Both the position numbers and the translations under genes were made by a program. This document shows positions 24,006-33,656 of a stretch of 64,000 nucleotides of DNA, piece after piece. Source of the DNA: JBEBGV01 sp040081265. GTDB taxonomy: Bacteria > Acidobacteriota > Vicinamibacteria > Vicinamibacterales > UBA2999. The first letter of the stretch is position 1. The number at the start of each line of letters is the position of its first letter. Where the stretch lies: assembly GCA_040081265.1 (NCBI GenBank), contig JBEBGV010000004.1:62001-126000 (forward strand), written 5' to 3'. The notes under the pieces are model-generated. The model did not search any database, was not told the origin of the DNA, and worked only from the letters and a program-made list of their open reading frames with translations.

Positions 24006-25464
24006 ACGCTGCCGCCGCAATCACGGTCGGGATGAGAGCGCCTGCGAACAGGTACAGCGGGTGGACGGCGCCCCCGAAGAAGCGACCGAGCAGCGCCTGT
24101 CCGGCAGGGTTCGGTGCGTTCGCGATCACGGTGAGCCCGCCACCCGTGACCGCGCCTTCGACCACCGCGTACTTGAGCCCGTCGCTGAGATTGGGAACCA
24201 GCGTTGCCAGATAGGTGATGAGCGCGTTGTCGTTGAATGCCGTCAGGATCGTTGCGCCAAGGAAGAGGGGAGTCTCCGACAGGCTGGAGATGACCGGTGC
24301 GATCCACCAGCCCTGCAACCCGCCGTGGACCACCAGCCCTGCCAGGAAGAACCCCACGAGCAGTGGGGTCTTGAAGTCCGAGAGCGTCGAGTAGGCCGCC
24401 GTCGCGCGATCGAAGCCGAGAAAGAACAGGAATCCGGCGAGGAATAGTGCCGGATGATGAGCATTCACCACCGTCCAGACGATGAACAATACATAGACCG
24501 CCGTGATCCACCCCGGAATCGGCAGCATGCCCGCCTCGCGGGATGCCCCTTCCCCGGGAGCGAACTCATCCGGCACCTGTGGGCGTAACGCCAGTTGCCG
24601 TAGCTCATTACGGAAGAACAGGAAGTACCCCAGGGTCGACACCGAGATCGCCAGCACGGCGCGCCAGCCGAAGTGCGACAGGAAAAACGCGGTATCCCAT
24701 CCCCACGGCCGAGCCACCATCAGGATCGGAGGTGCGGCGAAGTGCGTCAGCGTGCCGCCAATCGAGATGTTCACAAACAGCAGTCCCAGGGTCGCGTACT
24801 TCAGCCGGGTACTCGGCTGCAGGTCGTAGAACTGACGCGCGAGCAGCATGGCCGAGATGGTCATCGCGCCAGGCTCGGTGATCAGGGAGCCCAGCAGCGG
24901 CCCCACGGTGAGAATCGCCATCCACCAGGCGGCCGGGGTGGCTCGGCCCAGATTGGCCACGCGACGAAGAACGGCTTCGGCCAGCTCGATGATCGGGCGC
25001 GTTGACGCCAGCGCCATGATGACGACCACAAACAGCGCCTCGGTGTAGTTGACCGTCTCGTCCAGATATCCGGTCGCGGTCGTCCACCCGCGTGACAGGA
25101 CGATCGCGATGACCAGGGGGATGGCCCAGAGCGCAAACACCACCTCCACCTCGCCGAGAAGGTGCATCAATTCGGCGGCGACGCTCGGGACGGGCGTTCG
25201 ACCGCGGGCCGCAGCGACCTCATTCTGTCTGTGCCGCATGCGGTGCGCCGCGTCGGTGAACCGGGCGGCAAGAAAGGTGTGCAGGACCGCCAGGAGGAAG
25301 ATGCCCGTCGCGATCAGGTTGAAGGGGTCCGTGTCGATGCGGGCTTGAAGGATCCCGAGCAGACCGTTGGCGGACGGATAGGCGGACAGGGGTGTCGGGA
25401 ACGGCACGGCACCCCAGAGTAGCACCCTGACGGACGCGAACCGCGATGCGGCGTCACGTATCAT
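23992..25464 (-). CDS. Putative Na+/H+ antiporter
   Basis: From ATG 25464 the product is 490 residues with about 11-12 transmembrane segments (PFNLIATGIFLLAVLHTFLA, VVFALWAIPLVIAIVLSRGW, ALFVVVIMALASTRPIIELA, AAWWMAILTVGPLLGSLITE). Family-type motifs include SLITEPGAMTISAMLLARQF, VNISIGGTLTHFAAPPILMV, TAFNDNALITYLATLV and GLTVIANAPNPAG. These match the ion-transporter-superfamily putative Na+/H+ antiporter family (PF07399-like). The direction and ion are inferred from the family. Its start lies 6 bases from the divergent malonyl-CoA decarboxylase start. Confidence 0.85.
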   Translation of the reverse strand: MIRDAASRFASVRVLLWGAVPFPTPLSAYPSANGLLGILQARIDTDPFNLIATGIFLLAVLHTFLAARFTDAAHRMRHRQNEVAAARGRTPVPSVAAELMHLLGEVEVVFALWAIPLVIAIVLSRGWTTATGYLDETVNYTEALFVVVIMALASTRPIIELAEAVLRRVANLGRATPAAWWMAILTVGPLLGSLITEPGAMTISAMLLARQFYDLQPSTRLKYATLGLLFVNISIGGTLTHFAAPPILMVARPWGWDTAFFLSHFGWRAVLAISVSTLGYFLFFRNELRQLALRPQVPDEFAPGEGASREAGMLPIPGWITAVYVLFIVWTVVNAHHPALFLAGFLFFLGFDRATAAYSTLSDFKTPLLVGFFLAGLVVHGGLQGWWIAPVISSLSETPLFLGATILTAFNDNALITYLATLVPNLSDGLKYAVVEGAVTGGGLTVIANAPNPAGQALLGRFFGGAVHPLYLFAGALIPTVIAAAAFRLL

Positions 25465-25470
25465 CGTGGC

Positions 25471-26763
25471 ATGCGTGCGAAGGCGCCTGCGCATCGGATT
25501 CCAGGCAAGGCTCAACGCGCCGGCCGCGTGCTGGCGCTCTGTGAGGCGCTGCTGTCGGAGCGCGGCGAAGTCTCGGGCGCGAGGCTGGCATCGTATGCCC
25601 TATCGGCCTATCGCTCACTCGATCCGGCCGCTCGCGAATTGTTCCTGACCCGTCTGGCGACCGAGTTCACACCGGACGCCGACCAGGTGCGGCGCGCGGC
25701 GGCACGGTTCGCCGCCGAAGCATCGCCGGCCAATCTCGTCACGTTGCAGGCCGTGGTCGAGTCTCCACGCCAGGAGCTGTTTCGCCGCGCGAACCAGGCG
25801 CCAGGAGGGACTGCGGCGCTGATCGATCTCCGTCGACAGGTTCTTGGCACGCTGCCCGGTCATCCCGAACGTGCAGGCATCGACGCAGATCTTCTGCACC
25901 TGCTCCGGTCGTGGTTCAACCGGGGGTTCCTCAACCTGCAGCGCATCGACTGGCGGACCCCGGCGGTGGTCCTCGAGCGGTTGATCCAGTACGAGGCGGT
26001 GCACCAGATCAACGGGTGGCGGGACCTCCACCGGAGGCTCGAAGGCGATCGACGCTGCTACGCCTTCTTCCACCCGTCGCTTCCTGATGAGCCCCTCATC
26101 TTCATCGAGGTTGCCCTGACACGCGGCATGCCTGCACGCGTACAGCCGCTCATCGATCCGGATTCTCCGATCGGCGACGCCCAACGAGCTGATTGCGCGA
26201 TCTTCTATTCGATTACCAACTGCCAGGAAGGCCTCCGGGGTGTATCGTTCGGCAGCTTCCTCATCAAGCAGGTCGTGGACGACCTCGGGCGCGAACTGCC
26301 TGGCCTGAAGACGTTTGCCACGATGTCGCCGGTACCCGGATTCCGCCGATGGCTGTCTGACCAGCCGGCGAACCTGCGCTACTCCAAGAAGTTGCAGGCG
26401 CTCCTGGCGACTTTCACGTCCACAACGCCACCTGAGGCAGAGGCTATCCCGGGGACGCTGCGAGAAGAGATCACGGGCCTCTGCGTCGAGTATCTGCTGC
26501 GCGCCCGTCGCCACGGGGCCGCTCTGGATCCGGTGGCGCGGTTTCACCTGTCCAACGGCGCCTGCCTTCAGCGATTGAACTGGATGGCCGACTCGTCACC
26601 GGCGGGCCTGACGCGCTCGCTTGGCATGATGGCGAACTACGTCTATCGGGCCGGTGACGTCGAGCGCAATCACGAGGCCTACGCGCGGAACGGAACGGTG
26701 ACGGTCTCGCGGTCGTTCGCGCGCAGTGTGCCGTCTCGCCCGCGTTCGCGTGCGCGGACATGA
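25471..26763 (+). CDS. Malonyl-CoA decarboxylase
   Basis: The 430-residue protein has the helical N-terminal domain and the acetyltransferase-like catalytic domain of malonyl-CoA decarboxylases. Landmarks are YEAVHQINGWRDLHRRLEGD, CYAFFHPSLPDEPLIFIEVA, IFYSITNCQEGLRGVSFGSF and LKTFATMSPVPGFRRWL; the catalytic Ser and His lie in the ATMSPVPGF and FFHPSLP segments. It ends with FHLSNGACLQRLNWMADSSP. The enzyme converts malonyl-CoA to acetyl-CoA. It is divergent from the antiporter gene with almost no spacer. Confidence 0.95.
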   Translation: MRAKAPAHRIPGKAQRAGRVLALCEALLSERGEVSGARLASYALSAYRSLDPAARELFLTRLATEFTPDADQVRRAAARFAAEASPANLVTLQAVVESPRQELFRRANQAPGGTAALIDLRRQVLGTLPGHPERAGIDADLLHLLRSWFNRGFLNLQRIDWRTPAVVLERLIQYEAVHQINGWRDLHRRLEGDRRCYAFFHPSLPDEPLIFIEVALTRGMPARVQPLIDPDSPIGDAQRADCAIFYSITNCQEGLRGVSFGSFLIKQVVDDLGRELPGLKTFATMSPVPGFRRWLSDQPANLRYSKKLQALLATFTSTTPPEAEAIPGTLREEITGLCVEYLLRARRHGAALDPVARFHLSNGACLQRLNWMADSSPAGLTRSLGMMANYVYRAGDVERNHEAYARNGTVTVSRSFARSVPSRPRSRART

Positions 26764-26837
26764 GACGCCTGCCGGCGAAGGCTATCGGATAACGCTCACG
26801 CGGTGCGTTATGCTGCGGCCTCTACCGGATACCGAGG

Positions 26838-27953
26838 ATGAGCCGTGCCCGTGACGTCATTCTGATCATCGCGACGGTCGTCGGTGCGGCTGCCTGCGAG
26901 CGGACCGACCCCGCGCCGACCTCGAGTCAGCTCACCGTCGGGCGCGCCGCGCGCGCCTGGGTGGACGAGTCGCGCCCGGCCTGGAGCGGATCAGGTCCGC
27001 GCCCGCTCTCGGTGCAGCTCTGGTACCCCACGATACAAAGCGCCATGGAGGAGGACTGGGTTGTCGGACCCTCGTCTGCACCGCTCTTCAGGGCGGGTCA
27101 CTCGGCCGAGAATGCACCGTTGCCTGCGACCCCGCCGAAGTATCCGCTGGTGCTGCTGTCACACGGCACGGGCGGTTCGGCCGTTATGCTCGCATGGCTC
27201 GGCGAATCCCTGGCACGCGCTGGCTACATCGTGGCAGCCGTGAACCATCACGGAAACACGTCGGCCGAGTCGGTGGCGTCGCCCGAAGGGTTCATGCTGT
27301 GGTGGGAGCGCCCGTTGGATCTGTCGAAGGTGCTGGACCATCTGCTCGCGGACCCGATGCTCGGTGGTGTCATCGACGCGAATCGCGTCGGTGCTGCAGG
27401 ATTCTCCCTGGGCGGGTATTCAGTGGTGGCTGTCGCAGGCGCGCGAGTCAGCCTCGCTCAGTGGCAGCAGTTCTGCGCTGAAGTCCCGCGTGACGGGACG
27501 TGCGGCCCGCAGCCGGAATTCCCGGAGGCGTTCGCACAGTTCGAGAAGGTGCGCATGCGTCCCACGGTGCAGGCGTCTCTCGCGCGTCACGGCGACTCCT
27601 ATGAGGATGCGCGCGTCAGAGCGGTGTACGCGATAGCGCCCGTCGGGAGCTGGATCACCCCCGCAAGTCTTGCCAGGATAGCTGTGCCGATTCGCGTCGT
27701 TGTCGGGGACCAGGACCGGACAGCCCCCGCCGCCACAAACGCCAGGCGCATCTCGGAACTCGTGCCAGGCGCGCGGCTCTCGCTCCTCCCCGGTGTGGGC
27801 CACTACACGTTTCTGGCGGAGTGCCTGCCAGCCGGAACGTCGGCATGGCCGACCCTGTGTCGAGAACAGGCAGGTGTTGACCGTGCGGCTGTCCACCGAG
27901 AGGTGTCTGCCGATGCTGTCGCGTTCTTCGATCGGACACTCGGTATCCGCTGA
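26838..27953 (+). CDS. Lipoprotein alpha/beta hydrolase of the dienelactone hydrolase / PAF-acetylhydrolase type
   Basis: The 371-residue protein begins with a lipoprotein signal (VILIIATVVGAAAC, predicted lipidated Cys). The hydrolase fold shows LVLLSHGTGGSAVMLAWLGE (oxyanion region), the nucleophile elbow GAAGFSLGGYSVVA, an acid in VVVGDQDRTAPA and the catalytic His in LLPGVGHYTFLAE. It is probably anchored in a membrane facing the periplasm. The substrate, an ester or lactone, is unknown. No operon partner is evident. Confidence 0.85.
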   Translation: MSRARDVILIIATVVGAAACERTDPAPTSSQLTVGRAARAWVDESRPAWSGSGPRPLSVQLWYPTIQSAMEEDWVVGPSSAPLFRAGHSAENAPLPATPPKYPLVLLSHGTGGSAVMLAWLGESLARAGYIVAAVNHHGNTSAESVASPEGFMLWWERPLDLSKVLDHLLADPMLGGVIDANRVGAAGFSLGGYSVVAVAGARVSLAQWQQFCAEVPRDGTCGPQPEFPEAFAQFEKVRMRPTVQASLARHGDSYEDARVRAVYAIAPVGSWITPASLARIAVPIRVVVGDQDRTAPAATNARRISELVPGARLSLLPGVGHYTFLAECLPAGTSAWPTLCREQAGVDRAAVHREVSADAVAFFDRTLGIR

Positions 27954-28054
27954 GGCCCGGCGTTCCAGCCGCCACCCGGCGCTCTATTCACGCTGACTGG
28001 GGCCTCCGACCGTCCCGCTTCGCCGGCGCTCAGGATCGGTAAGTCTTGCGTGGC

Positions 28055-28231
28055 TCAGCGCATCCGAAAGGCCGCATACGCCGCGATTGCGACGAGCAGC
28101 GCGAGCGCCACGCGAGCGACGCTCATCAGTCGCGTATGCGCGACGTGGCGCGTACCCGTCGGTTTGATACCGGTTACCGCGGCAATTGTCGCGATCAGGA
28201 CGGCGAGGCCCAGCCAGCCAAGCCACGTCAT
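28055..28231 (-). CDS. Small two-helix membrane protein
   Basis: The preferred start, ATG 28231 with GGAG upstream, gives 58 residues: MTWLGWLGLAVLIATIAAVT, a basic loop GIKPTGTRHVAHTRLM and a second helix VARVALALLVAIAAYAAF. Similar small proteins with the GIKPxGTRHVA loop occur in related genomes as I recall them, but no function is known. Confidence 0.6.
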   Translation of the reverse strand: MTWLGWLGLAVLIATIAAVTGIKPTGTRHVAHTRLMSVARVALALLVAIAAYAAFRMR

Positions 28232-28353
28232 GCGCCAGCTCCGGAGCAAGAAAGAGTCGTCTGTGTTGCAGTCATGCCGGCGTAGTAGCAAGCCGGGTGC
28301 CTGCCGGCGTTAATGGCTGAGGTGCCATCGGCCGATTGCCCTGACACGGACAC

Positions 28354-30549
28354 ATGAAGGCCGCCGCGAATACCGCGCGTACCAAGGTTGAGCCCACGCC
28401 TCCGGTGGAGGCTGCTCCGGTCGATAGCTTTCTGCTCCTGCTGGCCCGCGCGGTGCGGAATTTCAGGCTCTATCCGGCCGACAGCACCTTTCGCGACGAA
28501 GCCGTGGCGGCGTGCCACGAAGCTCACTCCGCGCTCCGCGGATTCGACCGCCTGTCTTGCCGCGTCAGCCGACGCGAACTCCTCGTCGACGATCGGGCCA
28601 TCGGCTCAGGGACTCTCGTCGAGCACGAGCTCGCCCGACGCCTCCATCGCCTCCAGGTCGCCGACCTCACCTTCGAGTCCACGGTCACCTCGCGCGACCT
28701 CTCACAGTTCTGCGCGACCGTGCTCGCGTGCGACGAACGTCAGGGCGGTGACCTCACGCTCGCCGATCGACTGACTCGCGACGGCGTTGAAGCCATCGTC
28801 CCCCGCATTGCGGCGCGCCCAGAGGTCCTGGACGTCGACACCGCGAGAGTCCTGCAGTTCGACCCGTCGCGTGTGCCCAAGCCCGATGAGAAGCCGTCGG
28901 TTGAGACGCTGCCGGCATCAGGTGCCGAGGCCGTTGGCTATCTCTATCCCAAAGGCAAGGGCTGGGTGCGGCTGGATCCGAAGGCGTCCTCAGAGGCGTT
29001 GACGCTGACGGACCTGGCACTGGCGGTGGAGGACCCGCGCGACCTGTCCTTGATGCTCCTCAGACTGAGCAACGACGGCGGCACCGAAGACATCAAGCGT
29101 GACGCGGCACTGCGCCTCAAGTTCGACGACCTCACGATGATCTTCGCGTCGATGCCCCCGGAACTCGGACGGGCCATGTTCTCGAAGCTGGCACGTTCGG
29201 TCCTTGCGCTTGGTGTCGACGCCCGTCAGTCGCTGCTCAAAGACACGGTGCTGCCCGGACTCATCGAAGGGCGCTCGGCCGGCCAGATCCTCAATGATTT
29301 CCCGGATCTTGAGCTGGCTGATGCCATCGGCCTCCTGCTCGACCTCGAGACGTCCGACCCCGGCGTGATCAACGCGGCGCTGACCCGCCTCGAGCTTCCC
29401 CCCGACCGTCGTCAGGCGATGACGCCCCTGCTTCAACGTCGGCTCAAGCAGCGTGATGCCGCGGGCACGCCGGTCGATCCCGGCACGGCCGACGTGATCG
29501 ATCGCTTTGCCGAGAAGTGGATCAAGATCGACGCCCAGGCGGGCAAGAACTTCCTCGAGCTGTCGGCGTTCGACCTGTCGTTTGGTCCGGCCGCCAGGGC
29601 CGAGGCGAGCGGCATCAGCGACACGGTCGAAGGTGCGGACGCGCTCGACGCGAAGGTGACCTGCGTGCTGGGGCTGCTTCGACTCAACCCGACCCCCCAG
29701 GTGGTGGACACCCTGCTCGAGCGACTGGCCGGGGCCATCGCGGCCTTTGAGCGGGCCGATCGCTGGCCAGACCTGATCTCGGCGGTCAGTCGTGCCCGCG
29801 ACCTTGGCGAGACCTTGACTGAGAGCCGATCCGACATCGCCCAGGCCATCACCACCACCCTGTCCGGCCACTGCACCCGGACGCGCACGCTGCGCATCGT
29901 ACAGCTCGAAGAGCGTGGCGGCGACGACAGTGTCACGGCGCGACGTCTGGTCGAGGCGTTCGGGGCAGCGATCGCGCTGAGCTTTGGCGGGCTGCTCCAG
30001 GACGGCGTCGACGAGTCGAAGATGGCGGCGCTCACGCACCTCATGCGCGACCACGCGCGCCTTCTGGCGCCAGGGATTGTGCCGGCGCTCAAGACCTGTC
30101 CCCCGCGCACGGCCTGCGTGCTCCTGAGTCTGCTGGCCTCCGCCGGCCCGGGTTTCGAGAAGGCCGTCGCTCACCGTCTGGCCGACGAAGACGAGACCGT
30201 GTTTCATGCGGCGCTTGGCGCGCTGTCGCGGATTGGCACATCGCCAGCGGCTGCCGCCGTGGCGACGCAGATCCGGACGGGTTCCCGTGCGAGGTGTCAG
30301 CTGGCGGAGGCTACGCTCTGGCGCTTTGCTCCGGCCATGATTCAGGTCCAGCTGTTCGAGTTGCTGCGCGACCGCGAGTTCGTGTTCGGCCGGCGCGACA
30401 TTGTCCTGAAGGTCCTGCAGCGCGCGCACGCCACCGACGTCGAAGTGCCCCGGGAGACGTTGCGCACCCTGAGCCGGCTGATGTTCAGGCTGTGGCAACC
30501 CTCCCTTGTCCGTATCGGCCTCAAGGCCCGCAGGATGGTCGGTCGATGA
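28354..30549 (+). CDS. Large HEAT-like helical protein, first gene of the HD-GYP/PilT operon
   Basis: The 731-residue protein has no signal peptide. Its N-terminal module (FLLLLARAVRNFRLYPADST through ELLVDDRAIG, L..L..ADLTFES) mirrors the N-terminus of the next gene's product (LIALQRLTEMYPTGHPTIAE, IHDDIFLNG). The rest is helical with HEAT-like repeats, for example VINAALTRLELPPDRRQAMT, LTHLMRDHARLLAPGIVPAL and VFHAALGALSRIGTSPAAAA. I do not recognise a catalytic site; a scaffold or adaptor role is likely. The stop overlaps the start of the HD-GYP gene by four bases. Confidence 0.75.
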   Translation: MKAAANTARTKVEPTPPVEAAPVDSFLLLLARAVRNFRLYPADSTFRDEAVAACHEAHSALRGFDRLSCRVSRRELLVDDRAIGSGTLVEHELARRLHRLQVADLTFESTVTSRDLSQFCATVLACDERQGGDLTLADRLTRDGVEAIVPRIAARPEVLDVDTARVLQFDPSRVPKPDEKPSVETLPASGAEAVGYLYPKGKGWVRLDPKASSEALTLTDLALAVEDPRDLSLMLLRLSNDGGTEDIKRDAALRLKFDDLTMIFASMPPELGRAMFSKLARSVLALGVDARQSLLKDTVLPGLIEGRSAGQILNDFPDLELADAIGLLLDLETSDPGVINAALTRLELPPDRRQAMTPLLQRRLKQRDAAGTPVDPGTADVIDRFAEKWIKIDAQAGKNFLELSAFDLSFGPAARAEASGISDTVEGADALDAKVTCVLGLLRLNPTPQVVDTLLERLAGAIAAFERADRWPDLISAVSRARDLGETLTESRSDIAQAITTTLSGHCTRTRTLRIVQLEERGGDDSVTARRLVEAFGAAIALSFGGLLQDGVDESKMAALTHLMRDHARLLAPGIVPALKTCPPRTACVLLSLLASAGPGFEKAVAHRLADEDETVFHAALGALSRIGTSPAAAAVATQIRTGSRARCQLAEATLWRFAPAMIQVQLFELLRDREFVFGRRDIVLKVLQRAHATDVEVPRETLRTLSRLMFRLWQPSLVRIGLKARRMVGR

Positions 30550-31943
30550 CCCGTCGTCGTGCGACCCGAGGCCAGGATCTGGATCCGCTCCTGCTGCTCA
30601 AACACCTGATCGCCCTCCAGCGGCTCACGGAGATGTACCCGACCGGGCATCCGACCATTGCCGAGAAGCTGCGCGAGGCGATGGAGATGGTGCAGCCGCA
30701 CCTGCGTTCGCATCAGTCAGTGCAGATCGACATCATTCACGACGACATCTTCCTCAACGGCACCGCGTGCAGCTACGCCCGTTCGGCCACGGCCCCGATC
30801 GTGGCGGCGCTCGCTGATGTGGGCGTGAACAGCCTGCACGTCGAGGAGGGCGTGCAGCCGGACGAGTTCCTGGGGGCGACCGAGTGCCTGGCCGGACGTA
30901 AGGCACTGGCTGAAGGCGAGACGATCGAACGACAGCTCGCTGAACGGAACGTGACCCATATTTCGCTGCGAAAGCTCGTGCCCCTCGACACCAGCTGGCG
31001 GATGCGGCACTGGAACGAGCGGCCGACGGGCCCGATGGATCCGGCACACGCCGAGGCGCTGGCCATTGCTGAAGGCGTGTTTCAGGAGGTGGCGGCGGGC
31101 GAACGGATCAACGCGATTGCGGTGACCGACCTCGTTCAGCTGCTGATTGGTCAGGTGGCGCAGAGTAACGCTGCCCTCAGCCAGATTCTGGCGGTCAAGG
31201 ACTACGAGAATCTCACCTATTGCCACTCGGTCAACGTGGCGATCCTGAGTTTCATCCTTGGGCGGCAACTGCGTCTGAAGGAGCCCGCCGTCGCCGCGCT
31301 CGTCGAGGCGGCCCTGCTGCACGACGTGGGCAAGACGCAGGTCGCCCTCGACATCGTCAACAAGCCTGGCAAACTCACCGAGAGCGAGCGCAAGGTCGTC
31401 GAGGAGCACCCGGTGCGTGGTGCCGAAATTCTGCTCGAGACCCCGGGCCTCCAGGCGCTCACCGCGACCGTCGCGCTGGAGCACCATCGCACCGTGATTG
31501 GGACCGGCTATCCGGACCTCGGTCGCGGTGTGGTGCCACACATCCTCAGCCAGGTCGTGTCGGTGGCCGACGTGTATGAAGCGCTGACTGGTGCGCGCTC
31601 CTATCGTGCTCCGTACCCGCCAGAGAAGGCCTGCCTCATCCTGGCTCGCAGCGCCGGCGTGCAGCTCAACACCACGCTGGTCAAGGCGTTCGTGAGCGCC
31701 ATCGGATTCCTCCCCCGGGGAACACTGGTTCGGACGAGCCAGGGCGAGCTTGGGGTCGTGATACGCACCAACCCGACCGACCCGCTTCATCCGGTCGTCG
31801 CCGTCGTGGACGAGGGGTTGAACCCCGCAGGCGGGGAGATCGACACCAGCGTGCGGGACGGGTCTGGCGGCTACGAGCGCTGCATTGTCGAGACCGTCCC
31901 GCTCGACGGTCGCCAGATCGATCTGGAGCGCCTCGCGAGCTGA
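30546..31943 (+). CDS. HD-GYP domain protein, putative cyclic-di-GMP phosphodiesterase
   Basis: The start at ATG 30546, within an ATGA overlap, gives 465 residues. After an N-terminal module shared with the upstream protein comes a linker and an HD-GYP domain: YCHSVNVAILSFILG, the HD pair in LLHDVGKTQ (259-260), EEHPVRGAEIL, and HHRTVIGTGYPDL (313-325), where the usual GYP loop reads GTGYP. The order Asp and His metal ligands look intact. Expected activity is cleavage of cyclic-di-GMP. Placement two genes before a PilT ATPase suggests control of pili or surface motility. Confidence 0.88.
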   Translation: MTRRRATRGQDLDPLLLLKHLIALQRLTEMYPTGHPTIAEKLREAMEMVQPHLRSHQSVQIDIIHDDIFLNGTACSYARSATAPIVAALADVGVNSLHVEEGVQPDEFLGATECLAGRKALAEGETIERQLAERNVTHISLRKLVPLDTSWRMRHWNERPTGPMDPAHAEALAIAEGVFQEVAAGERINAIAVTDLVQLLIGQVAQSNAALSQILAVKDYENLTYCHSVNVAILSFILGRQLRLKEPAVAALVEAALLHDVGKTQVALDIVNKPGKLTESERKVVEEHPVRGAEILLETPGLQALTATVALEHHRTVIGTGYPDLGRGVVPHILSQVVSVADVYEALTGARSYRAPYPPEKACLILARSAGVQLNTTLVKAFVSAIGFLPRGTLVRTSQGELGVVIRTNPTDPLHPVVAVVDEGLNPAGGEIDTSVRDGSGGYERCIVETVPLDGRQIDLERLAS

Positions 31944-32015
31944 TCGGCGATCAGCACGCCGAGGCACGCAGCGGCGTGCAGCAGATTGTGCGGCGACGTC
32001 CGATTACCGGTGCTG

Positions 32016-32510
32016 ATGTCTGCCAATCCCCACGCGTCCGAGTTCCGGGTCGAGAAAGCCCGAAGCTACGCGACGCTCACGCTCTCAAACAGCGAGACCG
32101 TGCTCGGCTGCTTCTTCGTCTCGACGTCGAGTCCCAGTCTGCCGGGTCCCGAGCGGGTCGGTGAGTTGCTGAACACCACGCCCGGATTGTTTCCATTCGA
32201 AATTCACTCGGACGGACCGCCACGAACGATCCTCATCAACCGGGAGCAGGTGTTTCTGGTGGAGCTGGCCGAGAACGAGGCCCGGCACGATTCGGGCTAC
32301 GACATCGCCAAACGACGCATGGTCGCCGTTCGTCTCGCCAACGGCCAACGCATCGTCGGCACGGTGCGGGTATATCGGCCGGAGGGCAGTGACCGGCTGA
32401 GCGACTGGGCACGGCAGCCCGATCAGTTCCGGTATATCGAGCTCGACCACGTGACGGCGATCGTCAACGTGGCGCATGTAATTGACGCCAGCGAGGTTCC
32501 CCAGCAATGA
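32016..32510 (+). CDS. Conserved hypothetical protein between HD-GYP and PilT genes
   Basis: From ATG 32016 the product is 164 residues; an upstream start at 31986 is less convincing. It is rich in beta strands: SYATLTLSNSETVLGCFFVS, PRTILINREQVFLVELAENE, MVAVRLANGQRIVGTVRVYR, FRYIELDHVTAIVNVAHV. The two halves look like related small-barrel units (T.SNSETV.G.F and RLANGQRIVGTV). The family is not recognised with confidence. Its stop overlaps the pilT start by four bases, linking it to pilus function. Confidence 0.7.
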   Translation: MSANPHASEFRVEKARSYATLTLSNSETVLGCFFVSTSSPSLPGPERVGELLNTTPGLFPFEIHSDGPPRTILINREQVFLVELAENEARHDSGYDIAKRRMVAVRLANGQRIVGTVRVYRPEGSDRLSDWARQPDQFRYIELDHVTAIVNVAHVIDASEVPQQ

Positions 32511-33640
32511 CCACGACTCCAGCCATCGATCGTCTGTTTCATGCGATGTGTGCGCTCGGCGCGTCCGACCTGCACCTGTCTGTCGGGTCCCCGCCGATTG
32601 TCCGCAAGGACGGACGGCTGCAGGCGCTCGACGAGACGGATGCGGTCCTGACGACGAGCGAACTCGAGGCGCTCATCACGCCGATCATGCCGGAGTTGAA
32701 CCGCTCGGAGTTCGCCGCGCGTCATGACAGCGACTTCGCGTATGAGATCCGCGACCTCGCGCGCTTCCGCATCAATGCATTTGTCGATCGCAAGGGCCCT
32801 GGCATGGTCGCCCGCGTCATTCCAACCAAACTGCTCACGGCAGAGCAGCTCGGGTTGACGCCACACATGCTGCAGCTCTGTCAGCTCAACAAGGGTCTGG
32901 TGCTGGTCACCGGTCCGACCGGCTCCGGAAAGTCGACCACGCTCAGCGCGATGATCGACTACGTCAACAAGACCCGTCAGGACCACATCATCACGATCGA
33001 AGACCCGATTGAGTTCGTGCACCAGAACCAGCAATGCCTGGTCAACCAGCGCGAGGTGCGTACGCACACCGACTCGTTCAAGGACGCGCTCCGGGCGGCG
33101 CTGAGAGAAGACCCCGACATCATCCTGGTCGGCGAGCTCCGCGACCTCGAGACCGTCGCCATTGCCATCGAGACCGCCGAGACCGGGCACCTGGTGTTTG
33201 GCACGTTGCACACCACGACCGCCGCGTCCACGGTGGACCGCATCATCGACCAGTTCTCCTCGGACCGTCAGGCGCAGATCCGCGTGATGCTGTCGGAATC
33301 GCTCAAAGGCGTCATCGCCCAGACGCTGTGCCGCAAGATTGGCGGCGGCCGTGTCGCTGCCCACGAAGTCCTGATCGCGACCACCGCGGTCAGCAACCTG
33401 ATTCGCGAAGGAAAGACGTTCCAGATTCCGTCGATCATGCAGGTGGGAAAAGCGAATGGCATGGTGACCCTGAACGACTCGCTGATGGATCTGGTCAGCA
33501 AGAAGATCGTGGAACCGATGGAGGCCTATTCCAAGGCCGTCGACAAGACCGGCTTTGAAACCCTGCTCAAGCGCGCCGGGATTGACGTGCAGGGCAAGGC
33601 GCAGCCGGCCAGGACAGCCGTCGCCGTTCCATCGCGCTAG
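32507..33640 (+). CDS. PilT/PilU-type twitching motility ATPase
   Basis: The 377-residue protein matches type IV pilus retraction ATPases: N-terminal GASDLHLSVGSPPIVRKDG, FRINAFVDRKGPGMVARVIP, Walker A GPTGSGKST (136-144), the Asp box ITIEDPIEFVH, Walker B DIILVGELRDLET, the His box TGHLVFGTLHTTTA and AQTLCRKIGGGR. The shortened C-terminal region and the VVGELRD-to-ILVGELRD variation do not separate PilT from PilU. It powers pilus retraction at the inner membrane base. It starts in an ATGA overlap with the preceding gene, and a weak hairpin follows at 33657. Confidence 0.92.
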   Translation: MTTTPAIDRLFHAMCALGASDLHLSVGSPPIVRKDGRLQALDETDAVLTTSELEALITPIMPELNRSEFAARHDSDFAYEIRDLARFRINAFVDRKGPGMVARVIPTKLLTAEQLGLTPHMLQLCQLNKGLVLVTGPTGSGKSTTLSAMIDYVNKTRQDHIITIEDPIEFVHQNQQCLVNQREVRTHTDSFKDALRAALREDPDIILVGELRDLETVAIAIETAETGHLVFGTLHTTTAASTVDRIIDQFSSDRQAQIRVMLSESLKGVIAQTLCRKIGGGRVAAHEVLIATTAVSNLIREGKTFQIPSIMQVGKANGMVTLNDSLMDLVSKKIVEPMEAYSKAVDKTGFETLLKRAGIDVQGKAQPARTAVAVPSR

Positions 33641-33656
33641 CCGGCCGCCGCCCAGA

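Noticed and set aside
28990..30498. 502-codon minus-strand frame inside the HEAT-like gene
   Set aside because: Its composition is Arg/Gln/His-rich without domains; the plus-strand gene has helical repeats and overlaps the HD-GYP gene as an operon.
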